Notes: generated from the letters alone by a model not told the origin. Positions 9,137-18,341 are shown, numbered from the stretch's first letter. The stretch: DNA of 64,000 nucleotides from Sphingomonas nostoxanthinifaciens (GCF_019930585.1 NZ_CP082839.1:310001-374000), one strand, 5' to 3'. Made by a program: numbers and translations.

Positions 9137-10300
9137 CTAGCGCGCGGGCGCGACACCCGGCGCGTCGATATGGACGACCAGCCACGGCCGTTCGACCAGA
9201 TCGCGGCCATCATGGTAGCTCGGCAACCGCGACCATTGGCCGACGGTGACGAACATGCCGCCATTGGTGAGCGCGATGCTGTCGGGGGCGATCAGCCGCG
9301 GATCGCGCGCCACGGTCGACAGGTGGCCATCGGGCCAGAGCCGCTCGATCGCGTGGCGCTCCAGATCGGTGAAGAAGAGCGAGCCGTCGGCCCCCGCCGC
9401 CATGCCGTCGGCGACGCCGACTTCGCCCTCGTCGCGAATCGCAGCGCGTAAGGCTGCTTCGGTCGTGGCGGGGTCGGCGAGCAAGGCGGTCGGCAGGCTG
9501 TAGAGCCGGCGGCCGGCGAGCGGCGACCAGTAAAGCCACTTCTTGTCGGCGCTCAGCACGATGCCGTCGATCGCGCCGACCGCGAAATTGGGGTGCCTCG
9601 GGTCGTAGCGCTTCAGATCGCCGTCGACCATCATCGCGAACCCCGGAACCGGGCTGACCTGCGGTGCGCCGGTGAGGAGGTGGCGTGCGGCGCGCGTCGC
9701 CAGATCGACGACGATGATGCCGGGATGATCGCCCGATATGTCGGAAATATAGGCGGTGCCGGCCGATCCGTGCGTCAGGTCGATGCGGATGTCGTTGACC
9801 GCCGTCCCGGTGGGGGCTCCCGGCGCGACCAGCGCGATATCTTCCACAATGCGACGGGTGGCCGGATCGATTGCGAACAGATGCGGGCGCGGCGCGCCAT
9901 GCGCGCCGGCGACGATGCCCTCGTCGAGCAGCCACAGCCGTCCGCGCGCGTCGATCGTCATGCCGAGCGGCGAGACGAACTGCGCCTGCGCTGCCGCGTC
10001 GGGCCATGCGGTGAGCTTGCCATCGCGCCATAGCCCGAGACGCGGCCCCGGATGATCGAACGCGCTGCGCGGGAAGGAGATGACCAGTCCGCCATCGGGG
10101 AGAGCCGCGATGCCCGACGGCTGCGCCTGGTCGAATCGCGCGACGACGCGGACGTTGCCGCTCGGCCGCGCGCCGTGATCGACGCTATCGGGTCGCTCGA
10201 CGCCGGTCGCCGTGGGCGCCGCGCCGACCGCTCCGAGCAACGCGACGCCGATGGCGACGCGAAACGAGCGGCTGCGAAGGCTGGACAGGCGGAATGACAT
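9137..10300 (-). CDS. Secreted MRJP/yellow-family beta-propeller protein
   Basis: A 387-residue exported protein: a basic start followed by FRVAIGVALLGAVGA suggests a signal peptide of about 30 residues. The mature part has repeated blade-like segments: PSGIAALPDGGLVISFPR, LGMTIDARGRLWLLDEG, VNDIRIDLTHG, AYISDISGDHPGIIVVDL, IDGIVLSADKKWLYWSPLAG and SLFFTDLERHAIERLWPDG. These match the major royal jelly / yellow family, often annotated as L-dopachrome tautomerase-related or SMP-30-like. The biochemical role in bacteria is not established. It stands as a single gene between convergent and same-strand neighbours. Confidence 0.8.
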   Translation of the reverse strand: MSFRLSSLRSRSFRVAIGVALLGAVGAAPTATGVERPDSVDHGARPSGNVRVVARFDQAQPSGIAALPDGGLVISFPRSAFDHPGPRLGLWRDGKLTAWPDAAAQAQFVSPLGMTIDARGRLWLLDEGIVAGAHGAPRPHLFAIDPATRRIVEDIALVAPGAPTGTAVNDIRIDLTHGSAGTAYISDISGDHPGIIVVDLATRAARHLLTGAPQVSPVPGFAMMVDGDLKRYDPRHPNFAVGAIDGIVLSADKKWLYWSPLAGRRLYSLPTALLADPATTEAALRAAIRDEGEVGVADGMAAGADGSLFFTDLERHAIERLWPDGHLSTVARDPRLIAPDSIALTNGGMFVTVGQWSRLPSYHDGRDLVERPWLVVHIDAPGVAPAR

Positions 10301-10378
10301 CGAGACGGGCTTTCTTGCGCGGCGGAATGGATCCCGAACCCCGCAGCCGCATATGGGTTTCCGTATGGCCGGATCGGG

Positions 10379-10834
10379 CTAGCTCAGCCGGTCGAGCGCC
10401 TCGTCGCTGAGGCTGCCGGGGATGATCATCACCGGGCAGGTCATCTTGCCCGCGCCGGGGCCGGCAAAATGCGCGACCAGCGGGCCGGGGCCGTCGACCA
10501 CCGCCGCGCCCAGCACCAGCGCCGCGACGTCGCTGCGTTCCTTGAGCAATTTGTTGACCACCGCGACGCCCTCTCCCTGCCGTACGATGATCTCGGGCTT
10601 CACGCCGGTTTCCTCCAGCAGCGCGCCGGCTGCGGCGGCGACCAGCGCCTCGACGCGCAGTGTCTCTTCCTCTTCCATCGCCGCCTGGACGCTGGCGAGG
10701 TGGACGAACTCGGCCTGCGGCACCAGCGCGAGGATGGCGATGGCGCTGCCGGTCTTGGCGGCGCGGCGCGCGGCGAAGCGCAGCGCGACCCGCGCCTCGG
10801 GCTTGTCGTCGATCACGGCGAGGTAGGTCCGCAT
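10379..10834 (-). CDS. Universal stress protein (UspA family)
   Basis: A 151-residue cytosolic protein with the Usp fold. It starts MRTYLAVIDDKPEARVALRF, has the AIAILALVP strand and ends with CPVMIIPG, where UspA proteins have CPVLVV. The ATP-binding loop G-x2-G-x9-GS is imperfect (LGAAVVDGPGPLVAHFAGPG). The frame is open further upstream, but the ATG at 10834 is the start matching the family. It is divergent from pdhC. Confidence 0.85.
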   Translation of the reverse strand: MRTYLAVIDDKPEARVALRFAARRAAKTGSAIAILALVPQAEFVHLASVQAAMEEEETLRVEALVAAAAGALLEETGVKPEIIVRQGEGVAVVNKLLKERSDVAALVLGAAVVDGPGPLVAHFAGPGAGKMTCPVMIIPGSLSDEALDRLS

Positions 10835-10946
10835 GGCGCGCGAGAGTGTCGCGTCGCCCCCCGCGACGCAAGCGCCTTGACCGGCAGTGCCCGCTGGCCG
10901 AAATGAGGCGCCGACCATCCGCTCCCCGAAAAGGCTTTCGCGCTCC

Positions 10947-12269
10947 ATGCCGATCGAGATCAAGATGCCCGCTTTGTCCCCGACGATGGAGGAGGGGACG
11001 CTCGCCAAATGGCTGGTGAAGGAGGGCGACACCGTCAAGTCGGGCGATATCCTCGCCGAGATCGAGACCGACAAGGCGACGATGGAGTTCGAGACCATCG
11101 ACGAAGGCACGATCACCAAGCTGATGGTGGCCGAGGGATCGGACGGCGTGAAGGTGGGTGCCACCATCGCGTGGCTGGCCGGAGAGGACGAGGATGCGTC
11201 CGAACCTGCCCCCAAGGCCGATGCGCCGCCCGCCGCCAAGCCTGCCGCCGCCCCAAAGGCTGAGCCCGAAGTGGCCGAGAAGGGCTATGGTGCGAGCCCG
11301 GCGACCGATCCCAAGCCGTCCGACGTGAGCGCGAGCGCCGCTGCCGCGCCTGCCGCCAGTGGCGACCGCGTCCGGGCGACCCCGCTCGCCCGTCGCATCG
11401 CCGAACAGAAGGGCCTCGACCTGGCGGCGCTTGCCGGCACCGGCCCGAACGGCCGCATCGTCAAGGCCGACGTCGAGGGCGCGCAGCCCGGCCAGGCCAA
11501 GCCGGCCCCGGCCGCCGCGCCTGCGTCGGCCGCTGCCGAAGCGCCGAAGCCGGCTCCGGTCACCGCCGCGCCCGAGGGCGTGCCGGCCGAGACGGTCAAG
11601 CTGTCGAACATGCGCAAGACGATCGCGCGCCGCCTGACCGAGTCGAAGCAGCAGGTGCCGCACATCTACCTGACCGTCGACATCAACCTCGACGCGCTGC
11701 TGAAGCTGCGCACCGAGCTCAACAAGGGGCTGGAGAGCCGCGGCGTGAAGCTGTCGGTCAACGACATGCTCGTCAAGGCGCAGGCTGTTGCGTTGATGGA
11801 GGTGTCGGCCTGCAACGTGCAGTTCGGCGGCGACACGCTGATCCAGTTCAAGCGCGCCGACATCTCGGTCGCGGTGTCGATCCCCGGCGGGCTCATCACG
11901 CCGGTCGTCACCGGCGCCGACACCAAGTCGCTCTCCGCCATCGCCACCGAGATCAAGGATCTCGCGGGCCGGGCGCGCGAGGGCAAGCTGCAGCCGCACG
12001 AATATCAGGGCGGCACCGCCAGCCTGTCCAACATGGGCATGTACGGCATCAAGCAGTTCGAGGCGGTCATCAACCCGCCGCAGGCGATGATCCTCGCGAT
12101 CGGCGCGGGCGAGAAGCGGCCCTATGTCGTCGGTGACGAGCTGACCGTCGCCACGATCATGTCGGCGACCGGCAGCTTCGACCATCGCGCGATCGATGGC
12201 GCGGACGGCGCGGCCTTCATGGCGGCGTTCAAGCGGCTGGTGGAGAACCCGCTGGCGATGCTGGCTTGA
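10947..12269 (+). CDS. pdhC: Pyruvate dehydrogenase E2, dihydrolipoamide acetyltransferase
   Basis: A 440-residue E2 of the mitochondrial/alphaproteobacterial type. One lipoyl domain occupies residues 1-80, with the lipoylated Lys43 in [10 protein letters not shown]. An Ala/Pro-rich linker leads to an E1/E3-binding domain ([16 protein letters not shown], near 130-165), a second linker, and the catalytic domain from about 205, with active-site DHRAIDG (His413, Asp417). The ATG at 10947 is chosen because [18 protein letters not shown] is the canonical E2 start; an earlier in-frame ATG at 10887 would add an unlikely 20 residues. It transfers acetyl groups to CoA. The E1 and E3 genes are not adjacent. 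Its stop overlaps the TTG start of the thioesterase. Confidence 0.97.
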   Translation: MPIEIKMPALSPTMEEGTLAKWLVKEGDTVKSGDILAEIETDKATMEFETIDEGTITKLMVAEGSDGVKVGATIAWLAGEDEDASEPAPKADAPPAAKPAAAPKAEPEVAEKGYGASPATDPKPSDVSASAAAAPAASGDRVRATPLARRIAEQKGLDLAALAGTGPNGRIVKADVEGAQPGQAKPAPAAAPASAAAEAPKPAPVTAAPEGVPAETVKLSNMRKTIARRLTESKQQVPHIYLTVDINLDALLKLRTELNKGLESRGVKLSVNDMLVKAQAVALMEVSACNVQFGGDTLIQFKRADISVAVSIPGGLITPVVTGADTKSLSAIATEIKDLAGRAREGKLQPHEYQGGTASLSNMGMYGIKQFEAVINPPQAMILAIGAGEKRPYVVGDELTVATIMSATGSFDHRAIDGADGAAFMAAFKRLVENPLAMLA

Positions 12270-12661
12270 GCGGCAGCGACCAGCCCGCCGGTCCGCCGGA
12301 GGTCGAGCCGGCGATCCGCGTCGTGGCGATGCCGGCCGACACCAATCCTTATGGTGATATCTTCGGCGGCTGGCTGCTGAGCCAGATGGATTCGGCCGCC
12401 GGCACGGTCGCCGCGCAATATAGCGGCGGCCGTGCCGTCACCATCGCGATCGATGGCATGACCTTCCACCGGCCGGTCAAGGTCGGCGACGTGGTGTCGG
12501 TCTATGCCGAGGTGGTGTCGACCGGCCGCTCGTCGATGAAGATCGAGGTCGCCGCGTGGCGCCGCGTCCGCGCGGGCACCGAGAGCGACCGCGTCACCCA
12601 CGCCCATTTCACCTTCGTCGCCATCGGCGAGGATGGCCGGCCGCGTCCCATCGTGCCATGA
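12266..12661 (+). CDS. YciA-type acyl-CoA thioesterase
   Basis: A 131-residue single hot-dog domain. The YciA signature is clear: [20 protein letters not shown] with the catalytic Asp in the MD pair, then [17 protein letters not shown] and [10 protein letters not shown]. The start is TTG at 12266, whose last bases form the pdhC stop (TTGA, 4-nt overlap), so translation is probably coupled to pdhC. It hydrolyses acyl-CoA to free CoA and acid, and pairing with the acetyl-CoA-forming E2 suggests control of the acyl-CoA pool. A later start is possible but would cut into the fold. Confidence 0.88.
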   Translation: MSGSDQPAGPPEVEPAIRVVAMPADTNPYGDIFGGWLLSQMDSAAGTVAAQYSGGRAVTIAIDGMTFHRPVKVGDVVSVYAEVVSTGRSSMKIEVAAWRRVRAGTESDRVTHAHFTFVAIGEDGRPRPIVP

Positions 12662-12705
12662 TGGCTGGTCGGCGTAAGTCCGGCGCGCGAGGTTGAGGGG
12701 GACGG

Positions 12706-13233
12706 ATGGTAAGGCGCGTGGCGCTCGGCTGGGCCATGACGACGTTGGCGGCCGTCGCCGCCGACGCGCAGGATAGCGGTCGCGCCTCCGATCGCGCGCT
12801 CGCGCCGCTGGTGAACTGCCGCCAGACCGCCGACCCGCGCGCGCGCGCGACCTGCTACGATGCCGCGCTCGATACGCTGCAGCAGGCAGTGGCGGCGCGG
12901 CGCGTGGTGATCGTCGATCGCGAACAGGTGGCGCAGGACCGCACCGTCGGTTTCGGCGTGCTCGTTCCCGAGCGGAGATTGCCGAGCGCACCGCGCCGTC
13001 CCTCGATCGATCCGGTCGAGATCGTCTCGACCGTCGTCTCGGTCAGCCAATATGGCTACGATCAGTGGACGATCCGCATCGCCAGCGGCGCCGTGTGGCG
13101 GACGATCGAGACCGGCCTTGTCGATCCGCCGAAGCCCGGCGCGGAAATCCGCATCCGCCGCGCGGCGATGGGCAGCTATATGCTGAAGATCGGCCGCTAC
13201 GGCCATGCGACGCGCGCGATCCGGGTCGGCTGA
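12706..13233 (+). CDS. Exported protein of unknown function
   Basis: A 175-residue protein with a short signal peptide (ALGWAMTTLAAVAADA, cleavage near residue 21). The first mature segment carries two cysteines in LVNCRQTADPRARATCYD, a pattern seen in small periplasmic proteins with a disulfide. The C-terminal half (IVSTVVSVSQYGYDQWTIRI, GAVWRTIETG, GSYMLKIGRYG) looks like a small beta-barrel, OB- or SH3-like. Its stop is 2 nt from the transporter ATG, so both are likely in one transcript. I cannot name a family with confidence. Confidence 0.75.
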   Translation: MVRRVALGWAMTTLAAVAADAQDSGRASDRALAPLVNCRQTADPRARATCYDAALDTLQQAVAARRVVIVDREQVAQDRTVGFGVLVPERRLPSAPRRPSIDPVEIVSTVVSVSQYGYDQWTIRIASGAVWRTIETGLVDPPKPGAEIRIRRAAMGSYMLKIGRYGHATRAIRVG

Positions 13234-13235
13234 GG

Positions 13236-14813
13236 ATGGCGGATGGGGAGCGTGCCGCCTCGATGCGGCTGGTGGTGGTCGCGTCCGCGCTCGGCACGAT
13301 GTTCGAATGGTATGATTTCTTCGTCTACGGCACGCTCGCCGGGATCATCGGTTCGCATTTCTTTCCCGCTGGAAACGAGACGGTTTCGCTGCTGATCGCG
13401 CTGGCGACGTTCGGCGTCGGCTTCGGCATGCGGCCGATCGGCGCGGCTTTGTTCGGGGTGCTCGGCGACCGGCTGGGCCGCAAATACACCTTCCTCGCGA
13501 CGGTCGTGCTGATGGGCGGCTCGACCGCGGCGATCGGCCTGCTGCCGACCTACGCCACGATCGGCATCGCCGCGCCCGCCATCCTCGTCCTGCTGCGCAT
13601 CGGTCAGGGGCTGGCGCTGGGCGGCGAATATGGCGGGGCGGCGGTCTATGTCGCCGAATATGCGCCGGCGCATCGCCGCGGGCTCTACACCAGCTTCATC
13701 CATGCCGGGGTGGCGGGCGGCTTCCTGCTCAGCCTCGCGGTGGTGCTGGCGGCCAATGCCTATGTCGCGCCGGCGGCGTGGACCGAATGGGGTTGGCGCC
13801 TGCCGTTCCTGTTCAGCACCGTGCTGCTCGCCGTATCCTTGTGGGTGCGGATGCTGCTGCATGAAAGCCCGGTGTTCCGCACGATGCAGGCCGAGGGGCG
13901 CGTCGCCGGCAATCCGCTGCGCGAAAGCTTCGACAGCCGCGCCAAGGCGCTGCGCATCCTCGCCGTGCTCGGCGTGGCGGCGGGCATGACGGTGCTGTTC
14001 TATTCGGCGCAGATCCAGTCGCTCTATTTCCTCCAGAACACCGTGCGCATCGCCGACACGCCCGCGCGGCTGATCGTCGGCCTCGCCGCGGCCAGCAGCA
14101 TGATCTGGTACGTCCTGTTCGGCTGGCTGTCGGATCATGTCGGGCGCAAGCCGCCGATCGTGGTCGGCTATGTGCTGGCGATCCTCTGCATCTTCCCGCT
14201 GCATCGCCAGATGGCCGAGGACGGCAACCCGGTGCTGGCGGCGGCACGTGCCCGCGCACCGGTGATCGTGACCGGCAGCGACTGCCGCTACGATCCCTTC
14301 GCCTCCCACGGCCAGGCGACGCCATGTGCCCGCATCCTCGACAGCTTGTCGAAACGCGGGGTCGCCTACACCAAGGCGTCGGCCGCGCCGGGCGTGCCGC
14401 CGAGCGTGACGATCGGCGGCCATCCGGTGCTGGCGCTGGACGACGCTTCGCTCGCCTCGGCGCTGGCGGGGGCAGGCTATCCGCCGGACAAGGTGGTGCC
14501 GGATTATGGCGCGGCGATCCGCGTCGCGCTCGCGATCATGGGGCTGGCGCTGTTCTCGGGCATGACCTTCGGCCCGCTCGCGGCATGGCTGGTCGAACTG
14601 TTCCCGGCGCGGGTGCGCTACACCTCGCTGTCGATCCCCTACAATGTCGGCACCGGCTATTTCGGCGGCTTCCTGCCCTTCATCGTTCAATATGCCGTGG
14701 CGCGGACCGGCGATCCGTTCGCCGGCCTGTGGTACGTCGTCGCGGTGGCGATCCTCAGCCTGATCGTCAGCGCCGCGACCTTGCCCGAAACCGCCGGACG
14801 GGAGCTCGAATGA
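13236..14813 (+). CDS. MFS transporter, metabolite:H+ symporter (MHS) subfamily
   Basis: A 525-residue major facilitator. It opens with ALGTMFEWYDFFVYGTLAG, diagnostic of the MHS subgroup (ProP, ShiA, KgtP relatives), then FGMRPIGAALFGVLGDRLGR (the loop 2-3 motif), GQGLALGGEYGGAAVYVAEY and FGWLSDHVGRKPPIVVG. Twelve membrane segments can be counted. The ATG at 13236 is preferred over farther upstream in-frame ATGs that would overlap the preceding gene. Odd feature: about 90 hydrophilic residues (330-422) are inserted late in the second half, including GSDCRYDPFASHGQATPCAR with two cysteines. The substrate cannot be told from sequence; organic acids or osmolytes are typical. It overlaps the HisN-like gene by ATGA. 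Confidence 0.9.
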   Translation: MADGERAASMRLVVVASALGTMFEWYDFFVYGTLAGIIGSHFFPAGNETVSLLIALATFGVGFGMRPIGAALFGVLGDRLGRKYTFLATVVLMGGSTAAIGLLPTYATIGIAAPAILVLLRIGQGLALGGEYGGAAVYVAEYAPAHRRGLYTSFIHAGVAGGFLLSLAVVLAANAYVAPAAWTEWGWRLPFLFSTVLLAVSLWVRMLLHESPVFRTMQAEGRVAGNPLRESFDSRAKALRILAVLGVAAGMTVLFYSAQIQSLYFLQNTVRIADTPARLIVGLAAASSMIWYVLFGWLSDHVGRKPPIVVGYVLAILCIFPLHRQMAEDGNPVLAAARARAPVIVTGSDCRYDPFASHGQATPCARILDSLSKRGVAYTKASAAPGVPPSVTIGGHPVLALDDASLASALAGAGYPPDKVVPDYGAAIRVALAIMGLALFSGMTFGPLAAWLVELFPARVRYTSLSIPYNVGTGYFGGFLPFIVQYAVARTGDPFAGLWYVVAVAILSLIVSAATLPETAGRELE

Positions 14814-15574
14814 CCGACGACGACATCATGCTGGTGAACCGGCTCGCCGATGCAGCGGGCGCGGCGATCCGCCCTTTCTACCGCCGGCCGTTCGCGATGG
14901 AGACCAAGTCCGACGCCTCGCCGGTGACCGAGGTCGATCGCGCCGCCGAGACGGCGATCCGCGCGATCCTGGCGGCGGAGCGCCCGGCGGACGGCGTGAT
15001 CGGTGAGGAATTTGGCGACGATCGGCCCGAGGCGGAGCGCGTCTGGGTGATCGATCCGATCGACGGCACGCGCGCCTTCCTCGCCGGCCGGCCGCTGTTC
15101 GGCACGCTCATCGCGCTGCTGGAGGCGGGGCGACCGGTGCTGGGCGTGATCGACCAGCCGATCGCACGCGACCGCTGGCTGGGCGCTGCGGGCCGGCCCA
15201 CACAGCTCAATGGCGAGGCCGCCACGGTGCGCGCGTGCGGCGCGCTCGCCTCTGCCTATATCGCCACCACCGGCCCATCCTATTTCGCGCCGCCCGAATG
15301 GGCCGCGTTCGAGCGGTTGCGCGGTGCCTGCCACGACGTGTTGTGGGGCGGCGACTGTCATAATTACGGCCTGCTCGCCTCGGGCCATCTCGACCTGGTC
15401 GTCGAGAGCGGGCTCAAGCTGCACGATTTCGCGGCGCTCGTGCCGGTGGTCGAGGGCGCGGGCGGGCGCATGACCGATTGGGCGGGCAGGCCGCTCGACG
15501 CCGGCAGCAGCGGCCATGTCATCGCCGCGGGCGATCCCGCGCTGATCGAGGCGGCGGTGGCGGCGCTGGCCTGA
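14810..15574 (+). CDS. hisN: Inositol monophosphatase family; HisN-type histidinol-phosphatase
   Basis: A 254-residue Mg-dependent phosphatase. The metal motifs are VIGEEFGDDRPEAERVWVID with PIDGTRAFLAGRPLFG (motif A) and LKLHDFAALVPVVEGAGGR (motif B). Start ATG at 14810 overlaps the transporter stop by 4 nt. The DPIDGTRAF and WGGDCHNYGLLASGHLDLV segments match the histidinol-phosphatase branch common in Sphingomonas rather than SuhB or CysQ, but substrate assignment inside this superfamily from sequence is uncertain. It would remove phosphate from histidinol phosphate in histidine synthesis. Confidence 0.82.
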   Translation: MTDDDIMLVNRLADAAGAAIRPFYRRPFAMETKSDASPVTEVDRAAETAIRAILAAERPADGVIGEEFGDDRPEAERVWVIDPIDGTRAFLAGRPLFGTLIALLEAGRPVLGVIDQPIARDRWLGAAGRPTQLNGEAATVRACGALASAYIATTGPSYFAPPEWAAFERLRGACHDVLWGGDCHNYGLLASGHLDLVVESGLKLHDFAALVPVVEGAGGRMTDWAGRPLDAGSSGHVIAAGDPALIEAAVAALA

Positions 15575-15604
15575 AACCCTCGCAGGCGGTAAGCGGGGCG
15601 GATC

Positions 15605-16951
15605 ATGCCAGTTTTGCCCACCATCGCCATCGTCGGTCGCCCCAATGTGGGCAAGTCCACCCTGTTCAACCGGCTGGTCGGCAAGAAGCTGGCGCTGGTC
15701 GACGATCGCCCCGGCGTCACGCGCGATCGGCGCGAGGGCGAGGCGACCCTGCTCGGGCTCGATTTCCGCATCGTCGACACCGCCGGCTTCGAGGACGAGG
15801 ATCCGCAGACGCTCCCCGGCCGGATGCGCGCGCAGACGCAGGCGGCGGTCTCCGATGCCGATGCGGCATTGTTCCTGTTCGACGCACGCGTGGGCGTGAC
15901 GCCGCTGGACGAGGAGATGGGCCGCTGGCTGCGCAACGGCGACACGCCGGTGATCCTCGCGGGCAACAAGGCCGAGGGCAAAGCGGGCGAGAGCGGCCTG
16001 CTCGACGCGTTCAAGCTGGGCTTCGGCGAGGCGATCCCGCTGTCGGCCGAACATGGCGAGGGGCTGGTCGACCTGTTCGAGGCGATCCGGCCGATCGTCG
16101 ACGATTTCGATCCCGGCGAGGTCGAGGACGAGGAAGGCACCGACGGGCCGCTCAAGCTGGCGATCGTCGGCCGCCCGAATGCGGGCAAGTCGACCCTCGT
16201 CAACCAGATGCTGGGCGAGGACCGGATGATTACGGGTCCGGAGGCGGGCATCACGCGCGATTCGATCGCGATCGACTGGGAATGGTTCGGCAAGCCCGTT
16301 CGCCTGATCGACACGGCCGGCCTGCGCCGCAAGGCGAAGGTGGAGGACAAGCTCGAGCGGCTGTCGGCGGCCGACACGCAGCGCGCGATCGACTTTGCCG
16401 AGGTGGTGGTGCTGCTGCTCGACGCGACGCGCGGGCTGGAGGCGCAGGATCTGCGCATCGCATCGCAGGTGATCGAGGAAGGGCGCGCGCTGATCGTCGC
16501 GGTGAGCAAGTGGGACGTCGCCGAGAATGCGCCGAGCCTGTTCCAGGGCATACGCGGCGCGCTCGACGACGGGCTCGCGCAGGTGAAGGGCCTGCCGCTC
16601 ATCACCGTTTCGGGCGTCACCGGGCGCGGCGTCGACCAGCTGATCCAGGCGGCGTTCGCGACGCGTGAGGCGTGGTCGGCGCGCGTCGGTACGGGCGAGC
16701 TCAACCGCTGGTTCGAGCGCGCGTTGGAGGCGAACCCGCCGCCCGCGCCCGGCGGCAAGCGGATCAAGCTGCGCTACCTCACCCAGGCACGCACGCGGCC
16801 GCCGACCTTCGTGCTGTTCGGCACGCGTGTCGACCAATTGCCCGAAAGCTACCGCCGTTACCTCGTCAACGGCATAAGGCGCGAACTCGGCTTCGGTGCG
16901 GTGCCGGTGCGGCTCAACCTGCGCGCGCCCAAGAATCCGTTCGGGGGATGA
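15605..16951 (+). CDS. der: Ribosome biogenesis GTPase Der (EngA)
   Basis: A 448-residue double GTPase needed for 50S subunit assembly. The first G domain has GRPNVGKSTLFNRLVG, DTAGFEDED and the base motif NKAEG; the second has GRPNAGKSTLVNQML, DTAGLRRKAKVEDKLERLS and SKWD. A C-terminal KH-like domain follows (KLRYLTQARTRPPTFVLFGT). NKAEG replaces the usual NKxD in domain 1, as is seen in other alphaproteobacterial Der proteins. tusA overlaps its stop by ATGA. Confidence 0.97.
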   Translation: MPVLPTIAIVGRPNVGKSTLFNRLVGKKLALVDDRPGVTRDRREGEATLLGLDFRIVDTAGFEDEDPQTLPGRMRAQTQAAVSDADAALFLFDARVGVTPLDEEMGRWLRNGDTPVILAGNKAEGKAGESGLLDAFKLGFGEAIPLSAEHGEGLVDLFEAIRPIVDDFDPGEVEDEEGTDGPLKLAIVGRPNAGKSTLVNQMLGEDRMITGPEAGITRDSIAIDWEWFGKPVRLIDTAGLRRKAKVEDKLERLSAADTQRAIDFAEVVVLLLDATRGLEAQDLRIASQVIEEGRALIVAVSKWDVAENAPSLFQGIRGALDDGLAQVKGLPLITVSGVTGRGVDQLIQAAFATREAWSARVGTGELNRWFERALEANPPPAPGGKRIKLRYLTQARTRPPTFVLFGTRVDQLPESYRRYLVNGIRRELGFGAVPVRLNLRAPKNPFGG

Positions 16952-17160
16952 GCGAAGGCGCGGTCGCGATCGACGCGCGCGGCCTGCGCTGCCCGTGGCC
17001 GGCGCTGCGACTGGCGCGGGTGATGCGCAGCGCGCGCAGCGTATCGATCCGCGCCGACGATCCGCTGGCCCCGGCCGAGATCGCCGCGCTGGCGACGGCC
17101 AACGGCTGGACGGTGCATCCGGCCGGCGACACGCTGGTCGTGACCGCGGCAGACCGATAA
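16948..17160 (+). CDS. tusA: TusA/SirA-like sulfurtransferase
   Basis: A 70-residue one-domain protein. The sulfur-carrier cysteine is Cys15 in DARGLRCPWPALRL, the invariant Cys-Pro-x-Pro motif of the TusA family. It would relay persulfide sulfur in tRNA 2-thiouridine, molybdopterin or other sulfur trafficking. The start ATG overlaps the der stop (ATGA), so the two are co-translated. Family membership is clear, but the exact partner is unknown because tusBCDE and iscS are not near. Confidence 0.87.
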   Translation: MSEGAVAIDARGLRCPWPALRLARVMRSARSVSIRADDPLAPAEIAALATANGWTVHPAGDTLVVTAADR

Positions 17161-17223
17161 ACGTTTATTTTACGCTGCGCTTGCTAGGCCTGCTCACCGC
17201 CGCAACCGGCGGAGGGAATGCAC

Positions 17224-17637
17224 GTGAGCGAATTCGGGCCGATCGATCATGGCCAGTTGAGCAAGGCGCAGCGCGAGATGGGCACCGCCTTTCCGCGCAT
17301 CCTGAGCTATTATGCCGAGGACGGCGAACGCTCGGTGGCCGAGATCGAGAATGCGGTGCGCGGCGCCAATGCGGCGGGCCTCGTCCGCCCGGCGCACACG
17401 CTGAAGGGCGAATCGCTGCAGTTCGGCGCTGCCCATCTAGGCATGCTCGCCGAGAAGATCGAGATGGCCGGACGCCAGGCCGTCGAGGATCGCACCTTTC
17501 CGGCCGACATGGTGGCCGAAGCCGCGCGGCTCCGGCCCCTGTTTCACGAAGCGATCAATGCGCTGCGCCAGACGATCGTCGCGCCGCCCGCGCCGGTGCG
17601 GCGCGCGCCCGGGGGATTCGGGCGCAAGACGAGCTGA
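17224..17637 (+). CDS. Stand-alone HPt phosphotransfer protein
   Basis: A 137-residue helical protein with the histidine phosphotransfer motif at His58 (AHTLKGESLQFGA). GTG at 17224 is chosen because GGAGGG lies seven bases upstream; the ATG two codons earlier (17218) is too close to that site. HPt proteins relay phosphate between receiver domains or from a hybrid kinase. No kinase or receiver gene is adjacent, so its partners are elsewhere. The C-terminal tail (APVRRAPGGFGRKTS) is basic and probably disordered. In related bacteria such orphans feed cell-cycle (ChpT-like) or stress relays; nothing here picks one. Confidence 0.85.
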   Translation: MSEFGPIDHGQLSKAQREMGTAFPRILSYYAEDGERSVAEIENAVRGANAAGLVRPAHTLKGESLQFGAAHLGMLAEKIEMAGRQAVEDRTFPADMVAEAARLRPLFHEAINALRQTIVAPPAPVRRAPGGFGRKTS

Positions 17638-17683
17638 GCTGGCTCGGGCCCAGCCCGCGAAAGCCCGACTTCTGAAGCCTTGG

Positions 17684-17703
17684 GCTCCGGCCTGCGCCGG
17701 AGC
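17684..17703. repeat. Short GC-rich hairpin between convergent genes
   Basis: GCTCCGGCCTGCGCCGGAGC is a near-perfect 20-bp palindrome in the 116-bp gap between the HPt gene and convergent bfr. Its core GGCCTGCGCC is shared with one arm of the long-inverted-repeat family, so it may be a degenerate half-copy. It could also serve as a bidirectional terminator, though no T-run follows. Confidence 0.5.
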
Positions 17704-17753
17704 ACGGTGCCGTTCGGGACGGCGGCGGGCGCGAGGCGCCGCGCCGAAGCGCG

Positions 17754-18245
17754 TCAGCCCTTGGCTTCTTCTTCCGCCGGCTTCGACTGGAGCTGGACGT
17801 AATTGTGGATGCCCATCCGTTCGATCATGTCGAACTGGCGCTCCAGATAATCGACATGCTCCTCCTCATTGTCGAGGATGCGCTTGAACAGGTCGCGGCT
17901 GATATAGTCGCGCACCTCTTCGCAGTGCGCGATCGCATCGCGCAGCAGGGGGATGGCGTCGCCTTCCAGCGCGAGGTCGGCGCGGAGGATCTCCTCCACC
18001 GTCTCGCCGATGCGCAGGCGGCCGAGCAGCTGGAAGTTGGGCAGGCCGTCGAGGAACAGGATGCGCGCCGCCAGCCAGTCGGCATGCTTCATCTCGTCGA
18101 TCGACTCGTGATATTCGAACTTCGCGAGGTGGGCGATGCCCCAGTGATCCAGCATGCGGTAATGCAGGAAATACTGGTTGATCGCGGTCAGCTCGTTCTT
18201 GAGCGCCCCGTTGAGAAATTCGATGACCTTATCGTCGCCCTTCAT
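17754..18245 (-). CDS. bfr: Bacterioferritin
   Basis: A 163-residue haem ferritin subunit for iron storage. The dinuclear ferroxidase ligands are visible at Glu18 ([11 protein letters not shown]), Glu51 and His54, with further Glu/His in the [11 protein letters not shown] segment. The haem-ligating Met52 is present in DEMKHADW, which separates Bfr from non-haem ferritin. The last about 10 residues ([10 protein letters not shown]) are a charged tail. bfd lies 96 bp upstream on the same strand, and the pair stores and releases iron together. Confidence 0.97.
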   Translation of the reverse strand: MKGDDKVIEFLNGALKNELTAINQYFLHYRMLDHWGIAHLAKFEYHESIDEMKHADWLAARILFLDGLPNFQLLGRLRIGETVEEILRADLALEGDAIPLLRDAIAHCEEVRDYISRDLFKRILDNEEEHVDYLERQFDMIERMGIHNYVQLQSKPAEEEAKG

Positions 18246-18341
18246 CGGACTGCTCCTTGTTCGATGGGGCGCCGATACAGAAGCGCACGGCCGAAACGAA
18301 GCGCGAACGACTCGCGCGAATCGTTATCAGGGCAGCGCGCG

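Noticed and set aside
14687..16837. A 716-codon open frame antisense to hisN and der
   Set aside because: Composition artefact opposite two complete, recognisable genes.
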